A DNA stretch of 64,000 nucleotides from Gracilariopsis chorda (lineage: Eukaryota > Rhodophyta > Florideophyceae > Gracilariales > Gracilariaceae): NCBI GenBank assembly GCA_003194525.1, contig NBIV01000160.1, forward strand, positions 62,001 to 126,000, in the 5' to 3' direction. Within the stretch, counting starts at the first letter, position 1. Each line of letters begins with the position of its first letter. A program made the translations under genes and the position numbers. Below are positions 13,101 to 23,881 of the stretch, piece after piece. The notes below the pieces were generated by a model, which saw only the letters and a program-made list of their open reading frames with translations, was not told the origin of the DNA and did not search any database.

Positions 13101-16100
13101 CCAAACACTTTAGGGCCGTAAAAGGTCCTCACCACATAAACGAATATGGTCACCATAGAGGTAGGCATGCGCCACGACATCGTCTCACGAGACCTGGTGA
13201 CAAAATTGCCAGAGCTTCTCCCCTGAAGCAACCTCAGCAGCAACGCACCGCTCATCCTCCACCGCAGGCGACTCCAGCAACAATAACGGGCATACCCCGT
13301 TCACCTAAGGTACTATTGGCGGACCCGCGTAGCTCCCCCATGAATGGCGATGCCTCTCCTTTAGGCAACGCTCCTCGGGATAGCCCGGACGTACTCTCGA
13401 AACCCCATGGGGGAACCGTACATCGGGCGGAACACATCATGTCGCACCCCCCAACCCATTCATGAATCAAGTACCGTGTCATATGGTACGGCTACACCTC
13501 AGCAGGTGATGCGGAAGAACCTCCTGAACACATGCAAGAGAACGTCTTCAGGCAATAAAACGCCAAACTGGAGCGAAACCGAAACTCCGCGTAGGCTTTT
13601 TCGTTTAAGAAAGGGGGTGGAACCCACAATGGTCTATCTCTGCTTTCCTCACTTAGAGGAGACACAGATTTTACTGCCCTACAGGTTTCTTTTAGTTTCT
13701 TTTCGCACCTAAAAGGACCAATGGACACATTTTAATACTAACCTTAGGTGGGACTGCTGTACCACTTAAGGGATAACTTTATGGAATTACTAACTAGATC
13801 CGTACAGCCAACGTCAACCGCGTAAATGTTCCTCCCAAAGCGCGCTGCATACTCCGCTTCCAAGCGCGCCCTCGCCAAAGTGGCCTAGTTATCGATGGAC
13901 TTCTTTAGGCTGTCACGCATCGCCCTCACGGAATCGCTATCTGTACGCCCCTTGCGGAGCTCCAGCACCCAGCTGCCAACTTCGCGCATAACCTTAACGG
14001 GAGAAGCTGGTGAACTGATGCCCACCACCAGGCAGGCTTGCAACAACTCCTGAATGGTGACTGCCATCTCAACGTCTGGTGACTGGACTGCGGTAGCAAC
14101 CACCGAGGGAGCTGCGGATACCACCATTCGGGCAAACGCACTAGCTTGGGTAGGAGAAGCGGGCCGAGCCGCCGAAGGCGATGGAGACAAACGAGCCGAA
14201 GAAACGACCGCAGGCGCCGACACCTGAGGTGAGGAAGAAGCCGGTGGTAGCACACTACTCAATGGGGGCTGCACCGCAGGAGCAGAAACAACCGAAGGCG
14301 TTGGATCCACTGGGGCAGGAGCAATTGGATCCTCCTGCATAGGCGAAACATCCATCCCCACCGCAGGGACCGCAGGCACTGACGCCGGAGTGACAGCGAC
14401 AGGAGCAGCAGGAGCAACCGCAGGAGTAGTAGAGGTATGACAAATAACTGCAGGAGCTACGGCTAAAACTCCAAGAGGCGAAGGAAATGGCGTGCAGATC
14501 AATAGACTCTCCACTTGGGGATCATAATCAGAGACCTGCACTCGTCGCACCTTAGGCGCCCTCCCTTCAATATGGCAGGGAAACGCAACCTATGCGCGTC
14601 CGTCATCGTCACCGTTTGGAGTTCGCCTGATGGGGTAGAACTTGTCTTCCCCATAGCCATACCACAGAAGACCCAGGGTTTTAGACCAGTCCACCTGAGG
14701 GTTGTAATCAAGAAGAGCCTCCGCTTCGTCCACACTGCACGTGGTGCCCTTGACAAGGTTTGGGACACCCAAGGAGCAGATGTCCCGGATTACGGCCACC
14801 AAGAAAAGAAGTACACGACCTGATGTAGGCCGGTATGAAGTGTCCCAGTAGAGGCGACCATGGTGTCTCTGCGTATAGGAGAGGACACAATCGTCCGCCA
14901 CCTGAAAGTACGCCATAAGGGCCCCCACAGCAAACTCCGTAGAGGCAATCAACATAACGAAACCTCTCAGGGAGCCATGGATGTCCAGTAACTCAGAGAT
15001 GTGATATGCGAAAACTAGGGGCGTCGCAAGGCTCAGGTGAGGTGATGTTCAATGGGCCCTCCAGGAGTTGACAATGGAGACATAGTATTTGGAACGCTGA
15101 CTGAAGGCATATCATGGAACTCCGTGTTGTGCCTGATACAGGTTTCGTCCGCGGAGCTTGAACCACAGTTAATGCGGTCTAATCAGTAGAGGCTGTCGTA
15201 GGGAGGGTCATAAGAAAGCAGCGCCAGAGGAGAGCGGCCATCCGAGATGTTGCCAGGACGGTGCTCCGCATATTGACTGGATTCCTTCTGGAGGAGAAGT
15301 TGCAGACGCGACTGCATTTCGCGTTCCTCGATACACCTATGGTAGGGGGTATCACTGTACCTCACCGTTGTTGGAGCGTTATCGCCATGCCCTGGGACGC
15401 GCAGCCAATGCGAGCCATACTAATTCTGACGGTTATGTTTGCCCTCACTCCAGGGAGTTTTGGGACCTGCGCAAAAACCTCCCGCCTGAAGGTGCTGCAC
15501 GAAATGATTGATGTTATCACCAGCGGAGCACGGTAGGCTGACCCGCCGATCGTGGAAAGACACGAATACCCGAGTGGCAAGACGATTGAGATGCTTCCCA
15601 GGCCAGAATGGCGCACCAGTAGAGGTGTGGTACACCTGAGGATCCACGGGAGTCGAACATTGATCGTTGTAAGCTTGAGACATTCCAAAGGAGAAGAAAA
15701 AAGCCGAAAGAGCAGGAGATATTTGTGTGTTCACACCAGAAATGGAGGGAGATACCTGCACAGATGTCGACGCTTATATGTCTATCAGGGATCGTGGGGC
15801 CATCGCAAGGCCGTAGAGGAAGTCTTGTGGATGATGCCTCAGAGAATGCAGGAGACAAAGGCCACTCCATAATGCGCAACCAATTCATAGTTCCGCGTTC
15901 AGACCTTCCTCCAGGATATGAAAAGTCGCCCGCACGAGGAAGTGGAGAAATGGGGCTGAAATGCACCCGATCACCAGAAGGATTTACAGCAGAGCTATGA
16001 GCGGACGCGGGTAAATACACGTGGAATCAGGGCCGATTATTCGCTCTGGAGGTTCCAAACAGATGCCGCGCGGAGGGAACGCGTATGCGAGGACACCACC

Positions 16101-16330
16101 TGCGATTGACGTAGCAAGACTCGGTGCTGCAAGGAGAGCCTCTAGAGAACTCGCAGGATCACCGAAGGAGACGAGCACTTAGGCGTGATAACCTCGAGGA
16201 CGTGGTGCAATCCAAGAATGGTGGTATGTATTACAGTGGGTACCATATATATGCTCCTAAGGGTGGGCTGTTACGGAAGATTCTTAACCGAGTATCTGTA
16301 CTTTCTACCTGCTGCCACGTAGCACACTAC
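7180..16330 (+). mobile_element. Ty3/gypsy LTR retrotransposon relic 2 (gag, pol, antisense region)
   Basis: Read on the plus strand, the parts are in the usual Ty3/gypsy order: gag (about 7440-9030; core with YPEVVNFLLKRYATDE and CGNLYSRRRLK), aspartic protease (LDTGSGTNLVYVD near 9655), reverse transcriptase (about 10560-11140, with VIEPSTSKWASPVV and the YXDD-box region), RNase H (about 11380-11790), integrase (about 12200-12800, with the zinc-binding and DDE regions recognisable) and a Pro-rich tail. Downstream, the minus strand holds a relic of a separate antisense reading region (see 13885-15000). The element is a fossil with many breaks. The gag resembles relic 1 and the younger element, so all three belong to one clade. 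Both ends are uncertain: the 3' LTR probably lies within about 16230-16750, and no matching 5' copy was found. Confidence 0.85.
13885..15000 (-). pseudogene. Antisense reading region of gypsy relic 2
   Basis: On the strand opposite to pol, downstream of integrase, two longish open stretches occur (about 14955-14590 and 14550-13885). The first contains IHGSLRG, an ALMAYF block, then VIRD followed by EALLDYNPQVDWSKT. The second is an Ala/Pro/Ser/Val-rich linker ending in a short charged, probably helical segment. Position, strand and domain order match the antisense frame at 29616-31403: there the corresponding residues are FHEACRG, VLTYL, AIRN and VLQLLGYIDSVSWSEV, followed by an acidic Ala/Pro/Ser-rich linker and a short helical end. 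I read this as a decayed homologue. The region is broken, and sequence identity is low outside the quoted blocks. Confidence 0.5.
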
Positions 16331-16768
16331 TTTTGAGGAATCGTTCCAGTGGATTGTAATTCAATTAGGTAGAATAACCTAACTTAGATTTGTATGAATT
16401 ACAGTAGATAGCTCCGTCGAGGGCAGCTCGCTGCACTGTATATAGTGCGCCGCTGGAGCTCCACCTCCGGGGAAGTAAACCAAGCACCCTTGAGGCTTTT
16501 TCTAGTTCGTTTGGTTCAACTTCGTGTTACTCACCTTCAGGTACACTACTACGCTATCCTCTAGGTGTGCTTTCTAAGCCGCCGATACCCACCGCATCCC
16601 ATAGCAGCGCCTGTAGCATTATCGTCCGCCCAGTGAACTCGCTCTCCGCTTGGTGCTTGCCGATCTCCTTTCAGGAATGCCCCTGTCGCCACTCCTATAT
16701 TAGGGAGACCACCACGTATTGGAACCCATCTATTAGGCCGAATCTAAAATCTCTATTTCACGGACGTT
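16331..16768. other. Probable LTR-derived or spacer sequence, no gene
   Basis: Pyrimidine-rich and hairpin-rich sequence follows gypsy relic 2, including TTAGGT-AGAAT-AACCTAA near 16372 and a TATA-like TGTATATAG near 16437. It looks like LTR material in style, but no second copy is visible in the window. No coding frame is supported. The boundary with the following MULE relic is unknown. Confidence 0.35.
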
Positions 16769-18962
16769 GTGCTCACCACTGGCTGTACGCCAGCATTGAA
16801 GGCAACGGCGTCAAATAGTGCGGATTGCGGTAGGGCCTACATTGCAGATTTCATCTCAGCAATGCACAAACATTCTCCTCTTAACGGATTTGGGATAAAA
16901 CACCTTGCCCCAAAGATGTGTACGAAGGCATTAGAGATGACTAACAATTTGCATATGTCATTCAGAGACACAATTCTTTATCTTCAAAACAAGTGCAAGA
17001 AGAATCTTGATCCGACGGCCGTCCGAAAACAAATTCGGTATGACGCGTCGATGAGCAACCCAAGGGATTTTAAAATGTACCAGGCTTTGTGGAACTCTTA
17101 TTAAACTGAACAAAGAAGACGAAAGCAACAAGATATGTTTTAACTGGGACCAGAGCTGAAGAATGACTGTTGCGTGTTGGGTCTTTAAGGAGTGGATAGA
17201 AGAGTATGTGAGTTTTGGCATCGTCCCAGGTATCTCTGTGGATTGCAAATTCCATTGCAAATCGATTTGGATACCTAGTTTTTACCATAAATGGGCGCTC
17301 TAACGACGGTTACACTCTCACCTTCTTCATGCGCTTCATAAACGGAGAGACACAAGAATATTTCGTTCAGGTTTTTTATCAGCTCAAATCTATCATTCCT
17401 GATACAGCATCTACGTTGAAAATGGATCAAAGCAAGGCTTGCATTAATGCGGCAAAGAAATGTTTTCCTACCTCATTCATTTGTCTTGATGACTGGCACC
17501 TGAATCAAAATCAAATGCGCAATGTCAGTGCATTGTGCTCTAAGCTAAAACGAACTGAATGGTGTGAAGAAATGTCACGGGACTTGCTCAATCTAAGAAG
17601 ATCTAAGAGCACTGCATACTTTCTAAGGAGGAGAAAATCGTTTGAAAAACGATGCTTTACTAGCTTCTCTGAGAACTTCCACGTTTGGTACAAATATCTT
17701 TACGTTCCGAACTCGCAGGTGGAAATCGCTTGCTTCAAAGATGCCGCTGTACCAAGGAGGTCTCTTTTCCAGGGAACGAGATATATCGTAGCATCGAATG
17801 CAAGCAATGGATCCCACATCATCTTCAAGATGGTAATGCTTCCACAGGTTCCAATCGAAGTTCGTCGTGTGACAATGAAACGAGCAGCCCAAAAGAAAGG
17901 CAGGCAGCTTACATGCAATGCCAGTCTTCTCTGAGCTCACGGTACCAATCAATTAGACGATGCGAACTTCCTTTACCCAAATCTGTCCTGGACTGGCTCA
18001 TCGCAGAGTTCAAGATCTATTGGCACTCCAGTTTTGTAGAGATTAGTGTCGAATATGAAAATAACTTCACAGTTGTTCGAAAAGAACTCATGGAGTACGA
18101 CCATGAAAGCTGTCTGGACATTGATTTAAAGAATGGACGTTCCGTCGGACCTGTGGCTCGTTCCGAACTGCTGTTGGGTGGAGATTATCTCATGAACACA
18201 AAGAAAAGCATACAAGAACCAGGTCAGTGGGTTTTTGTTCAGTTTGCAACAGAGATGGTAGTTACAGATGAAGGACCTGTTAGCAGATTGAAGGCGTGCT
18301 TCTCTTCCCGTAAACCAACATCTACGGGATTTCCATGTCGACAAATCATGCGTTGCATGACCGTTTACCAAGAAGAACGAACCTGTAACCCATCTTTGGC
18401 ATCCTTCTTAGACGAATAGATAGCAATTAATCAACTATTTGATGAATACTGGCTCCATAAAACAAGCGCAGTTTCGATAAAGATGTATGTTACGCAGATC
18501 CGACAAAGTTTTCGGTTCTTCGATGAGATAAAATTGATTGAAACGCGGAATAAAACTGTCCGGGATGACGAAGATGATATGTGTTGCGACTTGGTAGTCC
18601 AAGATTAGGATGAAGATGAAGTACCAAACTACCTCTCCTGGTCAGATGGCAAGGCCATTTACAACCAAATTCATCTTTCAGCGAGAATAATAGGCCTGCA
18701 AGCACTAGCACATGTGCGCAAGATACTTGAACATACAAAAGAATCGCTGTCGAACAACGAGATCCCATCGGAGTTTTTTGGCAGGAATTATGCCATTCTC
18801 CCACACCAAGAGCTCCCTTTAACGGTAAGGTCCCACAATTGGAGCCAAGTACAATTCCGATGGATATTAAAGTGCCTAAAAGAGGGAATTTTCGCCACCA
18901 AAAGCGAAAAAGAGGGTATACCGAACGGTTTAATGCTAAGAATCACCGAAGAAGGGCGATAA
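16769..18962 (+). pseudogene. Mutator-like (MULE) transposase relic
   Basis: The piece at 17215-17934 carries the MULE transposase core: NRFGYLVFTINGRSNDGYTL, then FFMRFINGETQEYF, a K-M-D-Q-S-K-A block and the CLDDWHLNQN segment equivalent to the catalytic C..H region. Upstream (16769-17104) is a helical N-terminal part ending in DPTAVRKQIRYD, typical of the region before the core. Downstream (about 17960-18419) is a C-terminal part with a SWIM-like pattern (KACFSSRKPTSTGFPCRQIM). The reading then continues in frame through TAG codons near 18417 and 18606 to about 18962. MULE transposases move DNA elements with long terminal inverted repeats. At least two frame changes and several stops show it is dead. 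Terminal repeats were not found. Confidence 0.75.
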
Positions 18963-19090
18963 GCAAAGTTGTCAGCACAAAAACGCATTTGATTGGTACC
19001 GAAGAGCCAGATGCACAGGATTGTAGTCAAGAAGCAAGCATAGAAACCATTCTAGAGGCACAGGAGAAGGAATTGAACATATTAGATTGA

Positions 19091-20016
19091 TATTGTAGTC
19101 AGTTGACCTAGTTGATATTGATATTTTTTGTTTTCGTTCTTGAGTAGTTCAAATTTCGAGATCAGCGTTTGTTTGGTCATCGTAAGCAACATTAAACTGT
19201 CTCAAGATATCGAGACCATTACACGGCCAAGGGAAAGAAGTACTTTGTGCCTTGAAAGTATGTGCATCAGCGAAGCAAGGTGAACTAAGATGTAGAGCAT
19301 AATGCCCGGAATCGTTTGAGGGAAGCATCTGGATTCAAAAAGACCGACTTGCGCGCTTTTTCGTTTCATGCCAAACAAACTTGGCGAGCCCTGAGTAGTT
19401 CGAGAGCGTCACGATATCTTCCTCGCAGTAGCGATTGGGGAAGATTCGAAATGGAGGGCCGCTGTTGGTTGAGGAGGAACCAGCCAAAACGGGACCAAAT
19501 AAGCTGGTACTGGAAGTCTGACTCGGCTCTATGATTGACTGTTTCTGCTACCTCACCTACCTCGCGTAGATTCACCCCTTCCCACACTAGTGAATTTTCG
19601 CAAACAAAGAATCTGTAGCACTTCGTTATTTCTTCACTAAATTTCATAGTAAAGAATACTGTAACGATAATCGGCTCACAAGATCTTATGCCATGCAATA
19701 TTCAGCTTTTAAAGTTTTAGCACTACGTGTTGGTAGCTTCCCGCGTATCTCTCCCATCTCGAGAATCCACTATACTCAACATGCACCCCAAGTTCTCCAT
19801 TGCCAACCACACAAAGAAACTGTTACACATTCGTACAAAACAGTGTAAAACTATAACGATGACACTCATAAGATGCTGTCAAGACACTTTTGCAATTCCT
19901 TCTATGTAATTAATTCATTCCTACAAACAGTTTCAGCGCTTCTATAACCAATTTTACAGAGCCGGCTCGTGAAGCCAGATAATCTCCTCTACTACTTGTC
20001 AAAGCGTATTTAGAGT
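19091..20016. other. No recognisable gene
   Basis: The segment between the MULE relic and the Harbinger transposase has only short frames. A minus-strand frame at 19366-19698 (110 codons) has no motif I know. Terminal repeats of either neighbouring DNA transposon should lie here, but I could not identify them by eye. Confidence 0.4.
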
Positions 20017-20754
20017 TTGTTAGATCAGGATTGTCTGTCGCACTTCAGATTTCTGAAAGCAGACGTTCTAAAGCTCACATCAGTAGTAAAACATGCAACG
20101 GAGTACGCAACAGAGCACAACAGATACCGAACTATTAACCTCTTATCGAGTTGTGTAATTTTAAGTAGGATTGCTTCGCCATATCGATGGACAGATCGTG
20201 AAGTATTTTTCCGGAAACATGCGTCCCAATTGAGTGAGATATTTTGGGATGCGGTAGACAATTTTCTTGATGACTACGAAACACTTTTAACTGCATCAAA
20301 AATATATCGCACATAACGCAGAAAGGTGGGTAAATTCAGTACAAAAGAAAACCGAGGCTTTAGAAAACTGCATTGGGTTCATAGATGGGACTGTGCTAAA
20401 GATTGCCAGACCGAGCGACGATGGGCTACTAAGTGTAGTTTATAATGAGCACAAAAGGTCACATTCCTTAAAGGTTCAAGCTGTGACTACGCCGGATGGT
20501 ATCATCATGCGTGCGTATGGCCCTGTAGAAGGCCGTAGACATGACTGGACTCTATACGTTAGGTCAGATATGGACCAACAGCTAGAATCTACACTGATGA
20601 TAGACAGAAAACAGTACTGAATATATGGAGATAGCGGATACAACGAGAGAGAATTCCTACAAGTTCACGTTCAAGGGTTAGAAATGAACGACGATCAGAA
20701 CGCTTACAAAGCGGTGATGGCTACCGGACGCATAACAGTGAAGTGGATGTTTAA
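20017..20754 (+). pseudogene. PIF/Harbinger DDE transposase relic A, 5' part
   Basis: The N-terminal part (20017-20316) is helical, with FLKADVLKLTSV and YRWTDREVFFRKH. After a frame change, 20393-20754 carries the DDE core: IDGTVLKIARPS (first Asp), YNEHKRSHSLKVQAV, GPVEGRRHDW, and after an in-frame TGA at 20618-20620, IYGDSGYNEREF (second Asp block). This is the usual motif series of PIF/Harbinger (DDE_4) transposases. The gene stops at 20754 only because an 11.5-kb gypsy element is inserted there. It resumes at 32285. Its likely Myb-like partner is the minus-strand relic at 32448-33528. Confidence 0.75.
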
Positions 20755-20759
20755 AGAAG
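20755..20759. repeat. Target-site duplication AGAAG, left copy
   Basis: AGAAG immediately precedes the 5' LTR and is repeated at 32285-32289 immediately after the 3' LTR. Five base pairs is the usual target duplication for Ty3/gypsy integration. The two copies match perfectly. Confidence 0.9.
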
Positions 20760-21584
20760 TGAAGTGCAACGCCCTCAGGGAGGGATTCTGGGTACTTGAA
20801 CGCTTTCCCGATATTATCGGTTGTGTAGTGTGTATATGAACTACGCCCCACAATGGTGGTTATGGACACGTGGGACACGGTTTTGGGTCAATTGGCGGTT
20901 GGCCACAGTAGTGGATGTTTCCACGGAATGTGGAGTATTTTAGTTAATTTTATTTATTGTTTTCACACCCATTTCTGGGAAGCTAGTACTTAGTGCGACG
21001 GCGCACTGCCGTCGCATCAGTAAACCTTCCCCAACAAGGGACCACAACCTGGGGAATTGGCTCTGAGCTTTACCGCCTCCGCGTGTTCTCAACTCCTCCT
21101 TGGAGGGAAGCACCGTAGTGTACGGAAGTTCACCCCCCTTGCACATCTAAAGGAGACCCATCATTGGGAGTACTAATTGTTCCAAGTGTCTTGGTGTTTC
21201 GCCCTGTATAGGATTATTGTTACCGGCATCGCCGTATTTGTTCGTCGCTCTCGCGACTCACTTCGCCCTCTCTTCCACCTCTTCGCCCTTCCTTTTTCCC
21301 CTTTTTAGGGTAGCACCTCCCGCTATCCGCGGCTCTCGTGTGCGCATCTGCTCACACACCCCCCCTTACGTGGAAGCATACCTCTACTGAGGATCACACC
21401 CGCTCACGCGGATACCGATTCTTCGCCTTCACCTCCCTGCGCGAGTCGCGACAGGTGTCCCTGGTCTTACAAACCGGCTTCGCCGTGACACCTCTGGGAT
21501 GGCTCTACCCAACTGGGTTCACCTCGTGAGAGGAAGATCCCGAACGTCTTTCAGTGTTTTTCCCCTTTGGGGAATTGCACCACA
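20760..21584 (+). repeat. 5' LTR (825 bp)
   Basis: It begins TGAAGTGCAAC and ends CACCACA, matching 31460-32284 at 811 of 825 positions with no gaps by direct comparison. It holds an AT-rich TAGTTAATTTTATTTATT block (20941-20958) that could serve as a core promoter, and a pyrimidine-rich 3' half (from about 21240). It is rich in short perfect hairpins such as TGCGACGG/CCGTCGCA near 20994-21016. Confidence 0.95.
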
Positions 21585-21587
21585 AAG

Positions 21588-21600
21588 TGGTCTCCCGACC
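21588..21600 (+). other. Primer-binding-site candidate of the gypsy element
   Basis: TGGTCTCCCGACC begins three bases after the 5' LTR end. A TGG start is what pairs with the CCA end of a tRNA. I could not assign the complementary tRNA, so the primer identity is open. Confidence 0.55.
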
Positions 21601-21689
21601 TAGAATCGGTTTTTGTTTTCCCTCTTACGAGGTTTGTTTTCATTCACCGGAAATTCCGTGATCGTTTCCCGTCGTAACGGTATTTTCTC

Positions 21690-23864
21690 ATGTCGAGAAA
21701 TCCCTCCGACGCGGAGCCAGTGGTTACGCGTAGTCGCTCCCGCGACAACGCGGACACTTCCGAAGTTCGGTTCGTACCCCGTATCCCTATACGGACAAGT
21801 TCCAGCCGTGCTGGCGCCGCTTCATCGCGGAATGATACCCCCGACCGAGAACCCCGGAACCTCCTTTTGCCCTCGTTATCACCCCCGCAGGGGAATGCAG
21901 CATCGACTCCGGCTGTTGCCGCAGTGCCCCAGGCACCCCGGCCTGCTCCCGCTGTCGCGGCTTCAAGCCCCCGTGGAACGGGCGATAACACCCCCCAGGG
22001 GACTTCCCTGGAATCCCAGGTCCGCGCTCTGTGGACCGCCCATGACACCCTTGTACGGGAACTAAAATCCCTCCAAGAGGTGGTCTCGGCAACCCCCGTA
22101 AAGAAGGTCGCCGAGGAACTCCGTATTTTACGGTCTGACGTCAACTCCGTGTTGGAGAGTTTGGGACAACCCGCCACCTTCATCGAAGGAGTTGAAGCCC
22201 GATTTGATCGGATTGGTGCCCGCCTGGAGACGCTGGAGCAGTTCGTCCTCATGGACAAACCATCCCCGGGTGATCCAGTAAACGAGGCATCGCACAAAGA
22301 CCAGCTTGCTGGGAAGAAGAAACGCCGTCATCGACGGAAACACCACCGAAAATATTCGGACTCCGATTGTTCGACATCGTCGGACTCATCCCGAAACCAT
22401 TCGGTTAGCTCGAGCTCCTCGGACTCCGACCCGGAGGACGAGAAGCGAGGCTACTCCTCCCGCTCGAAGCGGTCATCGGCCACTGAAGGTGTGGTCCGAA
22501 CCGGCCAGAAGGGGAGAAGACACCCCGGTCTCCGGGAATTGAAACCGACAAACCCGGATTACCGGAAGCTTTTATCATACCGGTACTACCGGCTCGAAGA
22601 CTCGTCACTTGGACGTACGCCCCGTGGTACGGGAAAGGTGCGAGAATGCATTAAGCGACTGCAGCTCTCGCTCTGCAACCAGTATTTTACTGGAGAGGAC
22701 CCAGTCCTAGTACTGGATTTCCTATCCCGCTTTGTAGCGGAGGCCGATATCCTCGGTATGAATGAGGGACAAGCCTATTTGGCTTTACCGTATTTCTTAC
22801 GGGGAGTGGCGGAGGACCAATACACCTCTGTCAGAGGATCTTCTCGCGCCTCCGAGGGAGCAGTTACTTGCTGGCCGGAGGCTGTGCAGTATCTTCTGCG
22901 CTCCTACGCCACCAACACCGCTATTCAGCAGGCTATCCTCGCTTTGCGAGATACACGCCAGCGTGCTGGAGAGACCGAGACCGATTACTCGGTGCGCCTT
23001 AACAAGGCTTTCCACAGATGTGGTAACGTATACCCCGCTGGGGAGCGCAGTACCATGTTCATTGATGGTCTTGACCCGGCAATCCGGAGTTTAGTTACCC
23101 GTTATCGGGAGGACAAGCGGAGGATCACCTACCTCGAGCTGGTCCAACACGCTCGGGCGGAAGAGGATGCACTTCGTGCAAGAACTCCGAACAATCGGTC
23201 TAAATCCGCCAAGGCGTTGTTGCTGGAAAGCGAAGCTTCCTCTCTCCCGCTCACCGCGGATGGGAACCCTGGACAGGGATTTGATACCGTGCATTTAGCG
23301 CAGGGGGATGGTGTGTCGATACTTACCAGTGAGTTACCGTCAACGACGGAGATGACCCATGATACGGGAACAGAAGATCCCGTTCTATACGGTGGTAACA
23401 GTCGGGTTCAACCCCAACGACTCCCGTTTTCAAACGGTCAATCCCGTTATCAACGGCCTGGATGGACTGACACCCGCCCTGCGGTTCGCTTCTCCGATAC
23501 TCGGAATAATAATCCGCGTGTCGCGGTGCTGGCTCTCATTTGCCACCTGTGCTATGCCCATGGCCATACCTCTCCTCAGTGTATTTGTTCACTGAAGGAT
23601 ATGGCCAAGGTGGTGGCAAATTATGAGGCCCTCACTCCAGAGGAGAAACGTTCCGTCCCGACGGCTTCCTACCTCCGTGCTAAAACGGACTTTTCCCACG
23701 CCCTACCACAGACCCCGCGTGCGCGGCAAGCTTCATACACCCCGATTCGGGAGATCACGCATCCATCCGTTGCAACCCCCGCTTATGCGGATAGAAACCC
23801 CCGTCAACGGGATGAAGCACTCGTTGTCGAGGAAACCAACCCACCGCCGAAGGCGGAAAACTAA
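21690..23864 (+). CDS. gag-like capsid polyprotein of the young gypsy element
   Basis: One open frame of 724 codons. Residues 1-110 are low-complexity and rich in Arg, Ser and Pro. Residues 110-195 form a helical segment (LRSDVNSVLESL). About 205-260 is a Lys/Arg/Ser-rich stretch (KKKRRHRRKHHRK, followed by Ser/Asp runs). The capsid core is at about 300-500: LCNQYFTGEDPVLVLDFLSRF, YFLRGVAEDQY, WPEAVQYLLRSYATNTA, CGNVYPAGE. These blocks align with the gag cores of relics 1 and 2. Near residue 630, CHLCYAHGHTSPQC resembles a single zinc knuckle (C-x2-C-x4-H-x4-C). Gag forms the particle that packages element RNA. The start at 21690 lies about 100 bp after the primer site. Confidence 0.85.
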   Translation: MSRNPSDAEPVVTRSRSRDNADTSEVRFVPRIPIRTSSSRAGAASSRNDTPDREPRNLLLPSLSPPQGNAASTPAVAAVPQAPRPAPAVAASSPRGTGDNTPQGTSLESQVRALWTAHDTLVRELKSLQEVVSATPVKKVAEELRILRSDVNSVLESLGQPATFIEGVEARFDRIGARLETLEQFVLMDKPSPGDPVNEASHKDQLAGKKKRRHRRKHHRKYSDSDCSTSSDSSRNHSVSSSSSDSDPEDEKRGYSSRSKRSSATEGVVRTGQKGRRHPGLRELKPTNPDYRKLLSYRYYRLEDSSLGRTPRGTGKVRECIKRLQLSLCNQYFTGEDPVLVLDFLSRFVAEADILGMNEGQAYLALPYFLRGVAEDQYTSVRGSSRASEGAVTCWPEAVQYLLRSYATNTAIQQAILALRDTRQRAGETETDYSVRLNKAFHRCGNVYPAGERSTMFIDGLDPAIRSLVTRYREDKRRITYLELVQHARAEEDALRARTPNNRSKSAKALLLESEASSLPLTADGNPGQGFDTVHLAQGDGVSILTSELPSTTEMTHDTGTEDPVLYGGNSRVQPQRLPFSNGQSRYQRPGWTDTRPAVRFSDTRNNNPRVAVLALICHLCYAHGHTSPQCICSLKDMAKVVANYEALTPEEKRSVPTASYLRAKTDFSHALPQTPRARQASYTPIREITHPSVATPAYADRNPRQRDEALVVEETNPPPKAEN

Positions 23865-23881
23865 CTGAGGGAGTCTCCCCT

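Noticed and set aside
21184-21530. Short frames inside the LTRs (63-68 codons, in both copies)
   Set aside because: They lie in LTR sequence duplicated by retrotransposition and differ at sites that do not look constrained. Presence in both LTRs is explained by the repeat.
22306-22542. Frames overlapping gag in other registers (also 21613-22065, 21644-22297, 28032-28515)
   Set aside because: They are stop-poor because gag and the pol tail are GC-rich and hairpin-rich. None has a recognisable motif and all lie under a real frame.
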